Assembly (NCBI GenBank): GCA_018333865.1
Contig: JAGXSE010000050.1
Location: 1 to 35,816 of the forward strand
From: Syntrophomonadaceae bacterium
GTDB lineage: Bacteria > Bacillota > PH28-bin88
Direction of reading: 5' to 3'
Length of the DNA: 35,816 nucleotides
Shown here: in pieces, positions 1 through 7,299 of the stretch
Layout of the letters: each line of letters opens with the position of its first letter
How positions within the stretch are numbered: position 1 is the first letter of the stretch
Program-made: the position numbers and the translations under genes
Notes under the pieces: generated by a model
What the model saw: the letters and a program-made list of their open reading frames with translations, nothing else
Databases searched by the model: none
Told to the model about the DNA's origin: nothing

Positions 1-2
1 TT

Positions 3-236
3 AACACCCTGGACGAAAAATTAAATGACTGTAGTGACACCAGGAGTGCGGTACAGGTACTGGAGCTGATGGGGAAATGCCTTTTGAACCGCATTGGATT
101 GAAGGGGGACGCTAAATACTCGGAGAGCATCACTTTAGTTACCGAAAATCAACGTGAAACATTGGCAGCATTGGGTTGCAGTTATCTTGTTGCGAAGAAA
201 TTCCTCGAACCGTTACTGGCAAACTCTAACATGTAG
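3..236 (+). CDS. C-terminal part of an unidentified protein (5' end outside window)
   Basis: An open frame enters from the left edge and ends at TAG 234-236, giving 77 residues with no start codon that can be trusted. The peptide is mixed helical sequence, with a stretch reading LELMGKCLLNRIGL and a tail ending LLANSNM. I do not recognise the family. It lies next to a broken transposase and could itself be the tail of a mobile-element gene, but nothing in it shows this. No hairpin terminator is obvious downstream. It may be a real gene end or a chance frame. Confidence 0.35.
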   Translation, partial: NTLDEKLNDCSDTRSAVQVLELMGKCLLNRIGLKGDAKYSESITLVTENQRETLAALGCSYLVAKKFLEPLLANSNM

Positions 237-382
237 TAGCGAAAATCACTTTTTCAGAAGCGGGAACCCTTGTCACTGTTGATATGGAAATATTTGTCGC
301 CAAACTCGGGATACATGGAAAAAAAGGACATCGCCTGCCACCACTCGACCCTTAACCAGGAGGCAAAACCTAAAATCATCGC

Positions 383-403
383 GGGAAGCACGGGGACGGC
401 ACC
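383..403 (+). repeat. Degenerate half-copy of the GGGGACGG hairpin repeat
   Basis: The sequence reads GGAAGCACGGGGACGGCACC. It keeps the GGAAGCA left arm and the GGGGACGG half of the core seen in the full copy at 2723-2751, but the right arm TGCTTCC is missing. It sits in the otherwise empty stretch 237-433 between the partial gene and the transposase remnant. Confidence 0.5.
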
Positions 404-433
404 CCAATGTCATAAAGCTAAACTAACATAAAT

Positions 434-1450
434 TTACATTGATCGCTTTCGGTTTAATGGGAACTTGTTTTTTCTTGAGGGTTCCTTACGAGAGAAACTT
501 CTATTAGGACGTACCGGAATGAGGTTTTTGGTGATAACACTCATCGCATCATCAAAGGTATTTTTCCTGATGTTTACATCATCAGTAAGCAAACACTTGA
601 TCAAAATCTGGCGTATGTGGGGTATAAGAATATTCATATTAACCTTGTATTCATATTTCAAGCCTGTTTTTTGTAGTTCGACTCTTTCATTAGCCTCATT
701 TTTTGCTAAAGTCATCATATTTGACAAGTATATTGCCGAATAAAAGTCTTGCATTATTGCGATAGGAGTTGAACCAGAAAAGTTTTCTAATTCATACCTA
801 CTCTTTAACTGATTATACTTGACCTCTACTCCCCAGCGCTTGAAATATATCTTTTTAAAATCTTCATTTGTAAAACTATCATCATGTATGTTGGTAATAA
901 GCTTTTCAATCTCACCTGATTGTAAAGCTACATTTATCACTCGTACATGCAGACTTTCATCTTTATGTTTCACCTTAATTGTTTGGTCGTTTTTGTTTGC
1001 ATTATCAAATTGTGTGGAAGATCTATTTCTTTTTATTCTTATAAGATATTTTAGACCCTTTCTCTCTAAAAATGATATGAAATCCCTTGATGGATAACCC
1101 CTGTCAAATATTATTAAATCATTTTGGAAACCTTTGGTCTCTAAACATTCAATTAGTTCTTTAGCTATAACACGTTCGGCTGCTTTCCAATTACAGATTT
1201 TAGATTCAAGTATAAGGTCATTTTCAACATCATAAATCACGCTAACCATTGATCTGGCCAATTTTCTTTCACTTTGATTATTGTAAGAGCCGAAGTATTC
1301 TCTTTTCCTGTCTGTATTTGGCACTTCTGTTATACTGCCATCAACAGCAAGCAATCTGTAACCTCGATATTTTTTAAAGTCACCATCTTCATAGAACCAG
1401 TTGATAAAGTTATCATTAATAAAATAGGTTGTATTTATCCTATTTCTGTT
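434..1450 (-). pseudogene. IS4-type DDE transposase, 5'-truncated remnant
   Basis: The readable frame contains the usual IS4-family landmarks: AVDGS with the first catalytic Asp, FDRGYPS with the second, and a Y-x2-R-x3-E-x6-K-like block (YFKRWGVEVKYNQLK) with the catalytic Glu. It ends in a basic tail. Family members are usually about 370-450 residues; this frame has roughly 306 residues from a TTG and about 340 up to where homology-like sequence fades near 1450 (YFIND...FYEDGDFKKYRGYRLLAVDGS precedes the first motif). No plausible start or Shine-Dalgarno lies upstream, and the next gene's promoter begins at 1429. The N-terminal third was therefore probably lost when this DNA was joined to the toxin-antitoxin locus. 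No terminal inverted repeats were found. Presumed inactive. Confidence 0.8.
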
Positions 1451-1456
1451 TATACT
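1429..1456 (+). promoter_or_regulatory. Promoter of the toxin-antitoxin pair
   Basis: A -35-like TTGTAT (1429-1434) and a -10 TATACT (1451-1456) are separated by 16 bp. They are followed by GGAGGTG (1464-1470) six bases before the antitoxin ATG. The -35 lies inside the residual coding sequence of the broken transposase, so part of this promoter may have been recruited from the insertion sequence. Confidence 0.5.
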
Positions 1457-1476
1457 AGAAGCAGGAGGTGCTTTGA

Positions 1477-1719
1477 ATGAATATTAACACTAACAGCCTG
1501 GTATCCATTACCGAGGCCAACCAGAATTTCTCAAAAGTGGCTCGCCTGGTTGATGAGAATGGTGTCGCGGTCATTATGAAAAACAATGTGCCGCGTTATG
1601 TTATCACCGAATTCAGCCAATACCAGGCGGAACAGGTGACTGATGACGAAGATGTGAAAAGCGTCGCCAAACGCCTGATTGCCAAGCACCGCGCCGCCTT
1701 CGAGGAACTGGCCAAGTGA
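1477..1719 (+). CDS. Type II antitoxin, Phd/YefM family
   Basis: 80 residues. The N-terminal half (ITEANQNFSKVARLVDENGVAVIMKNNVPRYV in segments) has the Phd/YefM fold signature: a short strand, the Asn-Phe-Ser helix and the 'vAVImKNnvPryVI' strand pair that binds DNA as a dimer. The charged C-terminal helix would wrap the toxin. Family members neutralise a Doc or YoeB toxin and repress their own promoter. The next gene is Doc-like and starts at GTG 1716, overlapping this stop by four bases (GTGA), the normal translational coupling for such pairs. The start is fixed by GGAGGTG six bases upstream. Confidence 0.9.
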   Translation: MNINTNSLVSITEANQNFSKVARLVDENGVAVIMKNNVPRYVITEFSQYQAEQVTDDEDVKSVAKRLIAKHRAAFEELAK

Positions 1720-2089
1720 AACGGTTGAGTGTCCCGCAGATTGTGCTGATGCACAGCGTATTAATTAAAGAAACCGGAGGCATGGGCGGGCTTCGTGATG
1801 AGAATTTGCTGGATTCGGCGGTCAACGCCCCGTTTCAGACCTGCGGCGGAGAATATCTGTATAAATCGCTGGAGGCGAAAGCGGCGCGGCTTTGCTATTC
1901 CATCATCAAAAACCATCCTTTGCGGACGGTAATAAAAGAATCGGGATGTTAGCCATGATGGTTTTCCTTGAGCTGAACGGCGCCGGTCTTATCTGTACGG
2001 ATCAAGACATAATTGAAACAGGCTTAATGATTGCCGCTGGCGAAATGGATGATAAAGAACTACTGGAGTGGATTCTAAGACATAATTAA
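1716..2089 (+). pseudogene. Doc-type (Fic-fold) toxin, frameshifted
   Basis: The first frame (GTG 1716) reads KRLSVPQIVLMHSVLIKETGG and continues through AKAARLCYSIIKNHP; it then turns into nonsense and stops at 1950-1952. The downstream frame carries FADGNKRIGMLAMMVFLELNG, the second half of the Fic/Doc active site HPFxDGNKR. Adding one base in the T-run near 1918-1920 would rejoin them into a 124-residue protein, the normal Doc length. Doc toxins phosphorylate EF-Tu; the motif His, Asp, Asn, Lys and Arg would all be present in the repaired protein. As given the toxin is dead. A sequencing error in a homopolymer or slippage during expression are alternatives. Confidence 0.85.
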
Positions 2090-2106
2090 ACAGCGCATAT
2101 TGTAAA

Positions 2107-2131
2107 GGACGGAGCGATCCGTTCTTTTTTT
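2107..2131 (+). terminator. Intrinsic terminator of the toxin-antitoxin pair
   Basis: GGACGGA (2107-2113) pairs with TCCGTTC (2118-2124), with one G-U pair, across a GCGA tetraloop of the GNRA type. Seven T residues (2125-2131) follow. It lies 18 bases past the toxin stop. Confidence 0.85.
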
Positions 2132-2170
2132 GTTGCGTGAAAGCAGATTTCCCTGACAAAAGAAGAAATT

Positions 2171-2195
2171 TTTAGGGAGCTTTTCGCTCCCTAAA
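2171..2195 (-). terminator. Hairpin between converging gene ends, probable terminator
   Basis: TTTAGGGAGC (2171-2180) and GCTCCCTAAA (2186-2195) form a perfect 10-bp stem with a 5-nt loop. It lies 13 bases beyond the stop of the leftward remnant at 2209-2403. The tract that follows on the minus strand is only moderately T-rich, so termination may be weak or bidirectional. Confidence 0.6.
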
Positions 2196-2208
2196 GTTTA
2201 AACATAAA

Positions 2209-2403
2209 CTAAGACAGTTTTAAAGCAGTGCCCCGGTTAATCCCTGTTAGTATAGCTGTCTGCCTGATTGAAAGGTTGTTTTCATCCTTGAGCTTTTTAA
2301 GATAAATATTCCTTTGCGTCTTCTCCATCTTTTGTAATTCAAACCCGTTTTTGATCTTATAAAGGGGCTGAATGATTTTCCCGGCCTCCTGGTCGGAGTT
2401 CAA
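2209..2403 (-). pseudogene. C-terminal remnant of a REP-associated/Y1 transposase
   Basis: Only about 64 residues remain. The end (KKLKDENNLSIRQTAILTG, then INRG) matches in pattern the last part of the intact RAYT at 34697-35482 (EFKEITNFSIRKIALITG, then MNKD). This is the small helix-turn-helix tail typical of these transposases. The HUH catalytic domain is absent and no start signal is seen. It therefore appears to be the stump of a second RAYT gene. It lies about 320 bp from a full hairpin repeat (2723-2751) whose arms differ from those around the intact RAYT. Confidence 0.65.
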
Positions 2404-2716
2404 AGATATCTCGCCGCCTTATTCCTATTAAAAAATGTGATACATTCCGCTATTGCTCTTTTCCCTGGCCTGTCTTGGCACAAACGACACCTCTTTGCTG
2501 CATTAATACAGAAATGGCAATGTGACAACAACCCCGTCCCCTCGACCCCCGCTGTAGACGATTAAACAATACCACAAAAAGGCGCATGCTTTTTCTTTTT
2601 TCTATTTTAATTCTTCCGTTGCTACACCCTTAAGCCATCGCGAAGCGATTTCGTTCTTCTCTTGCTTCCTTTAAGTTAGCGCAAATTTGGGTAAAAGCAA
2701 ACATCCGGCAATGGAT
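2404..2716. other. Non-coding stretch between transposase remnant and malQ
   Basis: No convincing gene. An A-run/T-run hairpin around GCGCATG (about 2576-2601) and a weak ATCGC/GCGAT hairpin (2637-2649) could help stop leftward malQ transcripts. A CCCCGTCCCC string near 2529 resembles the repeat core but lacks its AACC half and arms. Confidence 0.4.
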
Positions 2717-4774
2717 TTAGAAGGAAGCAGAAGAACCGTCCCCGTGCTTCCCCTGCAGGATTTCCTTAACGTGCGGTATCTGATCGAACTCCTCCAGGAA
2801 ATATAGTGCTTTGCGGCGCCAGTTGGGGTACTCATCCACGGTACCGGGAATATTCTGCGGAGCTGGCTCCAGCCACAGGTCCTCCAGGTTAATCAAAAGG
2901 AGACGCTTCCGGCTTCTGGACAGGTATTTTAGACAGGCCCGGAGGGCAGTTTTGGCACATGTCAGGGGTTGTCTGATTAAACCCTTCCGCATGAGGAAGG
3001 AACTAAGGGCTCTTTGCTCCCGCCAGCTTTTTCCCTGCCAGAAGGAGTTAAAGGTTGGCATGTCATGGGTGTTCAGTCCGGCTAGAGTTCGAGCAGGAAC
3101 TGGCCGCAGCACCTGGCGCCGTCCGGGCCGGAACTCTCCTGGCAGTATATACATCCGGGAAAGGTTGTGTTTGCCCATGGCTGTCCTCACCCCAGGCGGT
3201 ACTGTTCCCAGATCTTCCCCAATCAGCAGGGTCTGATGCCGATGGGATTCCAGGCTAAATATCGCATAAAGCTCTTCCGCACGGTAGCGGACGTAGATTC
3301 CTTCTCTTGCCGTCACCCCCTCAGGAATCCAGAATAGCCGATGGAGGCCCATCACATGGTCCAGGCGTAAAAATCCGGCGTGTCGTAAACTATGGCGCAG
3401 GCAGTCTATAAGATAGCGGTAACCCCCCTGCCTGATTCTTTCCGGGTGTAACGGGGGAAAGCCCCAGTCCTGTCCCATGGCAAAGAACAGGTCAGGCGGG
3501 GCGCCACTTCTGGCCCCCAAGGCAAACACCTCCCGGTGCCGCCAAACGTCATATCCGGCACCGTGGACTCCCAACGGGAAGTCCAGGTAAAGGCCGACGC
3601 CCCGCTCCCGGGCTGCTTTGGATATATTTTCTATCTGCTCATTGAATACCCACTGCACATAAAGGTGGTACCATTCCGATGCCGGGTCAAAATCCCCTTC
3701 TTCCAGTTGCCCATCCCGCAGCCGTTTAGGCCAGGCCGGCCAGCCACTGCCGGTTTTTTCCACAGCAGCCCGGAATCTGGCATAGTCCCTGGCCGCCGGG
3801 TTGGCCTCGGCCCATTTGAGCAGGAGATCCCGGCGCCGGCTCTCTTCCCATAAAACCTCCTGGGCAAATAGTTCCAGCACCTGCCGCTTTGCTGCCATCC
3901 CGCGCCGGTAATCCACCAGCGGAGCAGATCTTAGATCAGCAATTTCCGCTTGGAACCTTGGTGAGTTAAGTAATTCATTAGCCTGTTGACACATCTCCAA
4001 TTCCGGAATATCGGTCAGAGCCAGGTAAAATTCATTCCAGAAAAGCCTGCTCACAGGCGCATAGGGGCTAGGATCAAAGGGTTGATCCAGAAAGTTCGCA
4101 TAAAGGGGCAACATCCCCACCAGGCTGCCGCCTAGCCCTTGGCTCCACACAACCAGCTCCGCCAAGTCCGCCAGGTCTCCGGCCGCCCAACTGCGCCGCG
4201 AACGGAGAGCGTAAAGAGGAATAAAGACACCCCATGGGCTGGCGGCCTTGTCCCATGATCGCCCATAGGATCTTAAAGGGGCGACAATAAGCAGCCCGCT
4301 CTGGGTCTGGCCGCCGATGGCAATCGTTATTTCATGGTAGCCCCAGGGCAGTCCCCCAGGTAACGGCAAGCGTTTGCAGACATATGACTTCCCGTCCACA
4401 AAAGCCCCCCGCAAGTCTGGAAAATTATTCAGATCCAGTTGCCAAGCCATTTCTTCCCCATTCTCCAGCTGCAACAATAAGTCGACCTGCCCCCCGACCT
4501 GTTGTGCCGGAATCCGGATTAAGAGCCAGGCCGGATAACCTGCCCAGGCAACGGTCACCGGTTCCAGGCAACTTTGCCAGATCTGCCGCTGCCGTTCTTT
4601 CATTGCTTTTTCCAGACTATTCATACCTTCGACAGGAGTCCCCAGAGCCTGCAGGGCTGCCAGCAGTGAGTCCGGCGTTGCCTGATGCCGGATACCAGCC
4701 GCACTGCGATAACTTGTCTCAACACCGTAAGAACCGGCCAACCGCCTCAATTGAGCAGTATAACTTCCTTCCAT
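2717..4774 (-). CDS. malQ: 4-alpha-glucanotransferase (amylomaltase, GH77)
   Basis: 685 residues, the long form with an N-terminal accessory region of about 170 residues as in the E. coli enzyme rather than the roughly 500-residue form. It moves alpha-1,4-glucan segments between maltodextrins or glycogen chains in the cytoplasm. GH77 catalytic signatures are visible: nucleophile Asp472 in LDHVMG, acid/base Glu520 in IGEDLG, and Asp571 in NTHDMPT. The ATG at 4774 has GGAGGAAGG just upstream. It stands alone, with no glycogen or maltose genes nearby. The last residues (GDGSSASF) are encoded by the hairpin repeat at 2723-2751, so the natural C-terminus has been replaced or extended. Family assignment is secure; the in vivo substrate is unknown. 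Confidence 0.93.
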   Translation of the reverse strand: MEGSYTAQLRRLAGSYGVETSYRSAAGIRHQATPDSLLAALQALGTPVEGMNSLEKAMKERQRQIWQSCLEPVTVAWAGYPAWLLIRIPAQQVGGQVDLLLQLENGEEMAWQLDLNNFPDLRGAFVDGKSYVCKRLPLPGGLPWGYHEITIAIGGQTQSGLLIVAPLRSYGRSWDKAASPWGVFIPLYALRSRRSWAAGDLADLAELVVWSQGLGGSLVGMLPLYANFLDQPFDPSPYAPVSRLFWNEFYLALTDIPELEMCQQANELLNSPRFQAEIADLRSAPLVDYRRGMAAKRQVLELFAQEVLWEESRRRDLLLKWAEANPAARDYARFRAAVEKTGSGWPAWPKRLRDGQLEEGDFDPASEWYHLYVQWVFNEQIENISKAARERGVGLYLDFPLGVHGAGYDVWRHREVFALGARSGAPPDLFFAMGQDWGFPPLHPERIRQGGYRYLIDCLRHSLRHAGFLRLDHVMGLHRLFWIPEGVTAREGIYVRYRAEELYAIFSLESHRHQTLLIGEDLGTVPPGVRTAMGKHNLSRMYILPGEFRPGRRQVLRPVPARTLAGLNTHDMPTFNSFWQGKSWREQRALSSFLMRKGLIRQPLTCAKTALRACLKYLSRSRKRLLLINLEDLWLEPAPQNIPGTVDEYPNWRRKALYFLEEFDQIPHVKEILQGKHGDGSSASF
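2723..2751 (-). repeat. Hairpin repeat, GGAAGCA arms, inside the 3' end of malQ
   Basis: Left arm GGAAGCA (2723-2729), core AAGAACCGTCCCC (2731-2743), right arm TGCTTCC (2745-2751). The 7-bp arms are perfectly complementary. Read on the malQ strand it encodes residues of the C-terminal tail before the TAA. Confidence 0.85.
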
Positions 4775-4809
4775 GGGCCTTCCTCCCGTTTGCAGGAGCT
4801 GTCTCTTCC

Positions 4810-4838
4810 TTGCTTCTCCAGATGGTGTAGGCTATAAT
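4810..4838 (+). promoter_or_regulatory. Promoter upstream of the corrinoid activator gene
   Basis: TTGCTT (4810-4815) and a consensus TATAAT (4833-4838) are separated by 17 bp, about 130 bp before the activator start. The transcribed leader contains two broken hairpin repeats. Confidence 0.55.
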
Positions 4839-4840
4839 GA

Positions 4841-4860
4841 GCAAGTGGGGACGTTGCTTG
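4841..4860 (+). repeat. Shortened hairpin repeat, GCAA arms
   Basis: Reads GCAAGTGGGGACGTTGCTTG. The GGGGACG half-core remains, the GTTCTT half is lost, and GCAA/TTGC arms still pair. It lies just after the -10 box of the activator promoter. Confidence 0.6.
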
Positions 4861-4950
4861 TCTTTTTGCCATATCGTGCAGCAGCTTGAGCACCGTCTCC
4901 CTATCGCAGTATACCCTTAAAGATAATTTTTATCATACTTTGATGAGGAA

Positions 4951-4963
4951 CAAGTGGGGACGG
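4951..4963 (+). repeat. Truncated hairpin repeat at the activator start
   Basis: CAAGTGGGGACGG is the left half of the repeat. The right half is replaced by the start of the coding region. It provides both a possible GTG start (4954) and a GGGGA that could act as a ribosome site for ATG 4969. Confidence 0.5.
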
Positions 4964-4968
4964 AAATT

Positions 4969-6798
4969 ATGATTAATATCCATTTTTTACCCTCGAACAA
5001 GGCCGTTCAATTGCCCCCCGGGAGCACTGTCTTAGAAGCTGCTATTATAGCCGGAGTGCAGTTAGAAAGCACCTGCGGCGGCAAGGGTACCTGCGGCAAG
5101 TGCAAAGTGCAGATCAAGGCAAAAAAACTGCCCCCTTCTTCGCAGGTGGAGGAAAAATTTTTTACCTCGGACCAGTTGCAGAGCGGTTGGGCCTTGGCTT
5201 GCCTGCGCACCGTTACAGAAGACGCGGTGGTGGAGTTATGGGAGAAAAAGGATGTCCACAGCCGCAAGACCGGGACAACTGGGGTAACGGCTTTTGATGC
5301 CCTGGCGCCAAGTGTAGGGAAATACCCAGTAGCGCTCCCCCCGCCTATGGTAGATGACCAGATGCCGGACTGGGAACGATTGTTAAAAGCCTTGCCAGAT
5401 AAAGGTATCCGGTTCAACCGGCCGGTTGCGGCTTCACTGCCAGGTATCTTGCGGCAAGGCAACTTCCAGGTGACTGCGGTCGTAGACGGCGACCTCTTGC
5501 TGGCTGTGGAGCCCGGCCATACCAAAAATCGTTGCTTCGGCCTGGCGGTGGATATCGGCACCACCACTTTAGTAGCCTACCTGACCGACCTGAATACCGG
5601 AAGTGTAGTGGCCAAAGGGGCCACCACCAACCCCCAGAACATATGTGGCGCCGACGTAATCTCCAGGATTACCTACGCGGCCGGCGGATCTGAAAAGCTG
5701 GGCCTCTTGCAGGAAAAGGCGGTGGCTGGCATTAACGGCATTATCGACCGGGTGTGCCAGGAGGCAAGTGTTGCCCCTGCAGAAATTTACCAGGCAGTGG
5801 TGGTAGGCAACACCACCATGACCCACCTGTTCTTGGGTATCGACCCCACCTACCTGGCACCGGCCCCCTTTGTTCCCGTCTTCCGGCAGATGGTGGCAGT
5901 AGCGGCCAGAGAGGTAGGGCTGAAGATTTTGCCAACGGGAACTGTGATAGTATTGCCCAGTGTGGCAGGCTATGTGGGTTCAGACACTGTCGGTGTAATG
6001 CTGGCAGCAGGGGCGGACCGGCTGCCGGGGTTCAGCCTGATGGTGGATATTGGGACCAACGGGGAAATAGTCTTGGCCGGTAAAGGCAGGATCCTTACCT
6101 GTTCGACAGCCGCCGGACCCGCCTTTGAAGGTGCCGAAATAAAGTGGGGCATGCGGGCTGCTGAGGGAGCCATCGAAGGTGTACGCATCGCTGGCGACGT
6201 GGAGCTGGCTGTGATTGGCGGGGGCCAGCCTGTGGGTATCTGCGGTTCCGGCCTGATCGACGCAGTGGCAGAAATGCTGCAGGCAGGCCTGATCAACTCT
6301 ACCGGACGGCTGGTCAATACCAAAACCCTGATCGGCAGCCTGCCGCCACAAGTAGGCCGGCGCATACGCAGGGACGGCCAGGGAAATGAATTCGTCCTGG
6401 CATGGTCCCAGGAGACAACAGGAGGAGAAGATATTGTACTGTCGCAGAAAGACATCCGGGAGCTGCAGCTGGCTAAAGGCGCCATCAGGGCAGGGATTCA
6501 GGTTCTCTGCCGGGAAATGGGGATCAGCCCGGAGGATATCCACCGGGTGCTTTTAGCCGGGGCTTTCGGCAACCATATCAAAAAAGAAAAGGCGGTAGCC
6601 ATCGGGCTTTTGCCGCCTATCTCCCTCGACCGCATTACCTCTATCGGTAACGCAGCAGGTGACGGAGCAAGACTGGCCCTCTTGTCCGCCCAAGAGAGAG
6701 AACGGGCAGCCGTCCTGGCCAACCGGGCGGAACACGTCGAACTTTCCAGCCGTAAAGATTTTACAGAAGAATTTATTAAAGCCCTTTCTTTTGAGTAG
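4969..6798 (+). CDS. RACo-type reductive activator of corrinoid proteins (2Fe-2S ferredoxin + DUF4445 ASKHA ATPase)
   Basis: 609 residues from ATG 4969. An alternative GTG at 4954 adds five residues and has GAGGA four bases upstream; the ATG matches the expected family start (MINIHFLPS). Residues 1-90 are a plant-type 2Fe-2S domain with Cys36, Cys42, Cys45 and Cys78 (CGGKGTCGKCKV, then ALAC). After a linker comes an actin/Hsp70-like ATPase half with DIGTTT at 195-200 and a second phosphate loop MVDIGTNGE in the DUF4445 region. Known family members use ATP and an electron to return accidentally oxidised cob(II)amide to cob(I)amide on methyltransferase corrinoid proteins. Two such proteins are encoded at 11.5-16 kb, so this is their likely servicing enzyme. 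TAG 6796-6798 is immediately followed by repeat sequence. Confidence 0.88.
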   Translation: MINIHFLPSNKAVQLPPGSTVLEAAIIAGVQLESTCGGKGTCGKCKVQIKAKKLPPSSQVEEKFFTSDQLQSGWALACLRTVTEDAVVELWEKKDVHSRKTGTTGVTAFDALAPSVGKYPVALPPPMVDDQMPDWERLLKALPDKGIRFNRPVAASLPGILRQGNFQVTAVVDGDLLLAVEPGHTKNRCFGLAVDIGTTTLVAYLTDLNTGSVVAKGATTNPQNICGADVISRITYAAGGSEKLGLLQEKAVAGINGIIDRVCQEASVAPAEIYQAVVVGNTTMTHLFLGIDPTYLAPAPFVPVFRQMVAVAAREVGLKILPTGTVIVLPSVAGYVGSDTVGVMLAAGADRLPGFSLMVDIGTNGEIVLAGKGRILTCSTAAGPAFEGAEIKWGMRAAEGAIEGVRIAGDVELAVIGGGQPVGICGSGLIDAVAEMLQAGLINSTGRLVNTKTLIGSLPPQVGRRIRRDGQGNEFVLAWSQETTGGEDIVLSQKDIRELQLAKGAIRAGIQVLCREMGISPEDIHRVLLAGAFGNHIKKEKAVAIGLLPPISLDRITSIGNAAGDGARLALLSAQERERAAVLANRAEHVELSSRKDFTEEFIKALSFE

Positions 6799-6836
6799 CA
6801 AGTTGGGTAGCAAGTTGGGGACGGTTCTTGACTTGC
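6796..6836 (+). repeat. Hairpin repeat, GCAAGT arms, with a duplicated left arm
   Basis: The full unit is GCAAGT (6810-6815), TGGGGACGGTTCTTG, ACTTGC (6831-6836). A 12-bp direct repeat TAGCAAGTTGGG precedes it (6796-6807 and 6808-6819), and the first TAG is the activator's stop codon. Confidence 0.85.
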
Positions 6837-6903
6837 CAGCAAAATGGAGGCTCTAAACAGCTGCAGATTAACTAAACAGAATTAAATAACAAACATCAAA
6901 ACA

Positions 6904-6933
6904 TTGACACCAAACATATGTTCTTGTTATAAT
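6904..6933 (+). promoter_or_regulatory. Strong promoter of the structured leader / DUF1638 gene
   Basis: Consensus TTGACA (6904-6909) and TATAAT (6928-6933) with an 18-bp spacer. The spacer contains the perfect palindrome AACATATGTT (6913-6922), a possible operator. A 19-bp direct repeat CAGYTGYAGATTAACTAAA flanks the promoter at 6858-6876 and 6955-6973. Confidence 0.7.
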
Positions 6934-6939
6934 ATTAGT

Positions 6940-7290
6940 GGGGGGATGTGAAGGCAGTTGTAGATTAACTAAATAAAAAACAACAAAAAACGAAGAAAGG
7001 AAAAAGGTTTCTTGGCAGGCACATCCGATGATGCGTCGCAAAGACACGCTGTGAAAGTCGGGCGCGGAGGCTAGACAAGCAGGCGGTGGGTAACACCCCC
7101 TTCCGGGCAGAACGGTCAGCGATATGCTAACGGCGGCAGGCCGCAAGGCAAGCCACCCGGAATACGGACGAGAGTCCGTAGCTCAGCAGTTGAAACCTGT
7201 GATACTGCCTCCTGCTAGTCGGCGGGAGAGAAACCTGGAATAAATCTGGATATTTTCATGTGAATCAGATTTGTTTAGGTTTCAGAAACC
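6940..7290 (+). ncRNA. Long structured leader RNA, unidentified (possible group II intron domain I remnant)
   Basis: About 350 nt between the promoter and the DUF1638 start have no open frame but much pairing. TACGGAC/GTCCGTA closes a GAGA loop near 7164-7182, GGGT/ACCC closes a short loop near 7087-7099, and several GC-rich stems lie at 7016-7150. Near the 3' end AAATCTG (7242-7248) pairs with CAGATTT (7266-7272) inside a longer stem, and AAACCT (7231-7236) with AGGTTT (7277-7282). The purine-rich, stem-dense style and the block after ACGGACGAGAGTCCGT recall domain I of bacterial group II introns, but no domain V is present. I could not match it to a cobalamin, T-box, SAM, c-di-GMP or RNase P consensus. 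It could be a new riboswitch or a fossil intron. Confidence 0.45.
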
Positions 7291-7299
7291 AGGTGTATT

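Noticed and set aside
2525-2545. Additional hairpin repeat at CCCCGTCCCC
   Set aside because: Lacks the AACC half of the core and has no complementary arms.
5007-6543. Several long minus-strand frames opposite the RACo gene
   Set aside because: They have no starts with ribosome sites and no domains, and the plus strand encodes a complete recognised protein.
6940-7230. Cobalamin riboswitch in the DUF1638 leader
   Set aside because: Context invites it, but the GCCACTG-type B12 box and the associated core are absent; RNase P, SAM, T-box and c-di-GMP cores were also not found.
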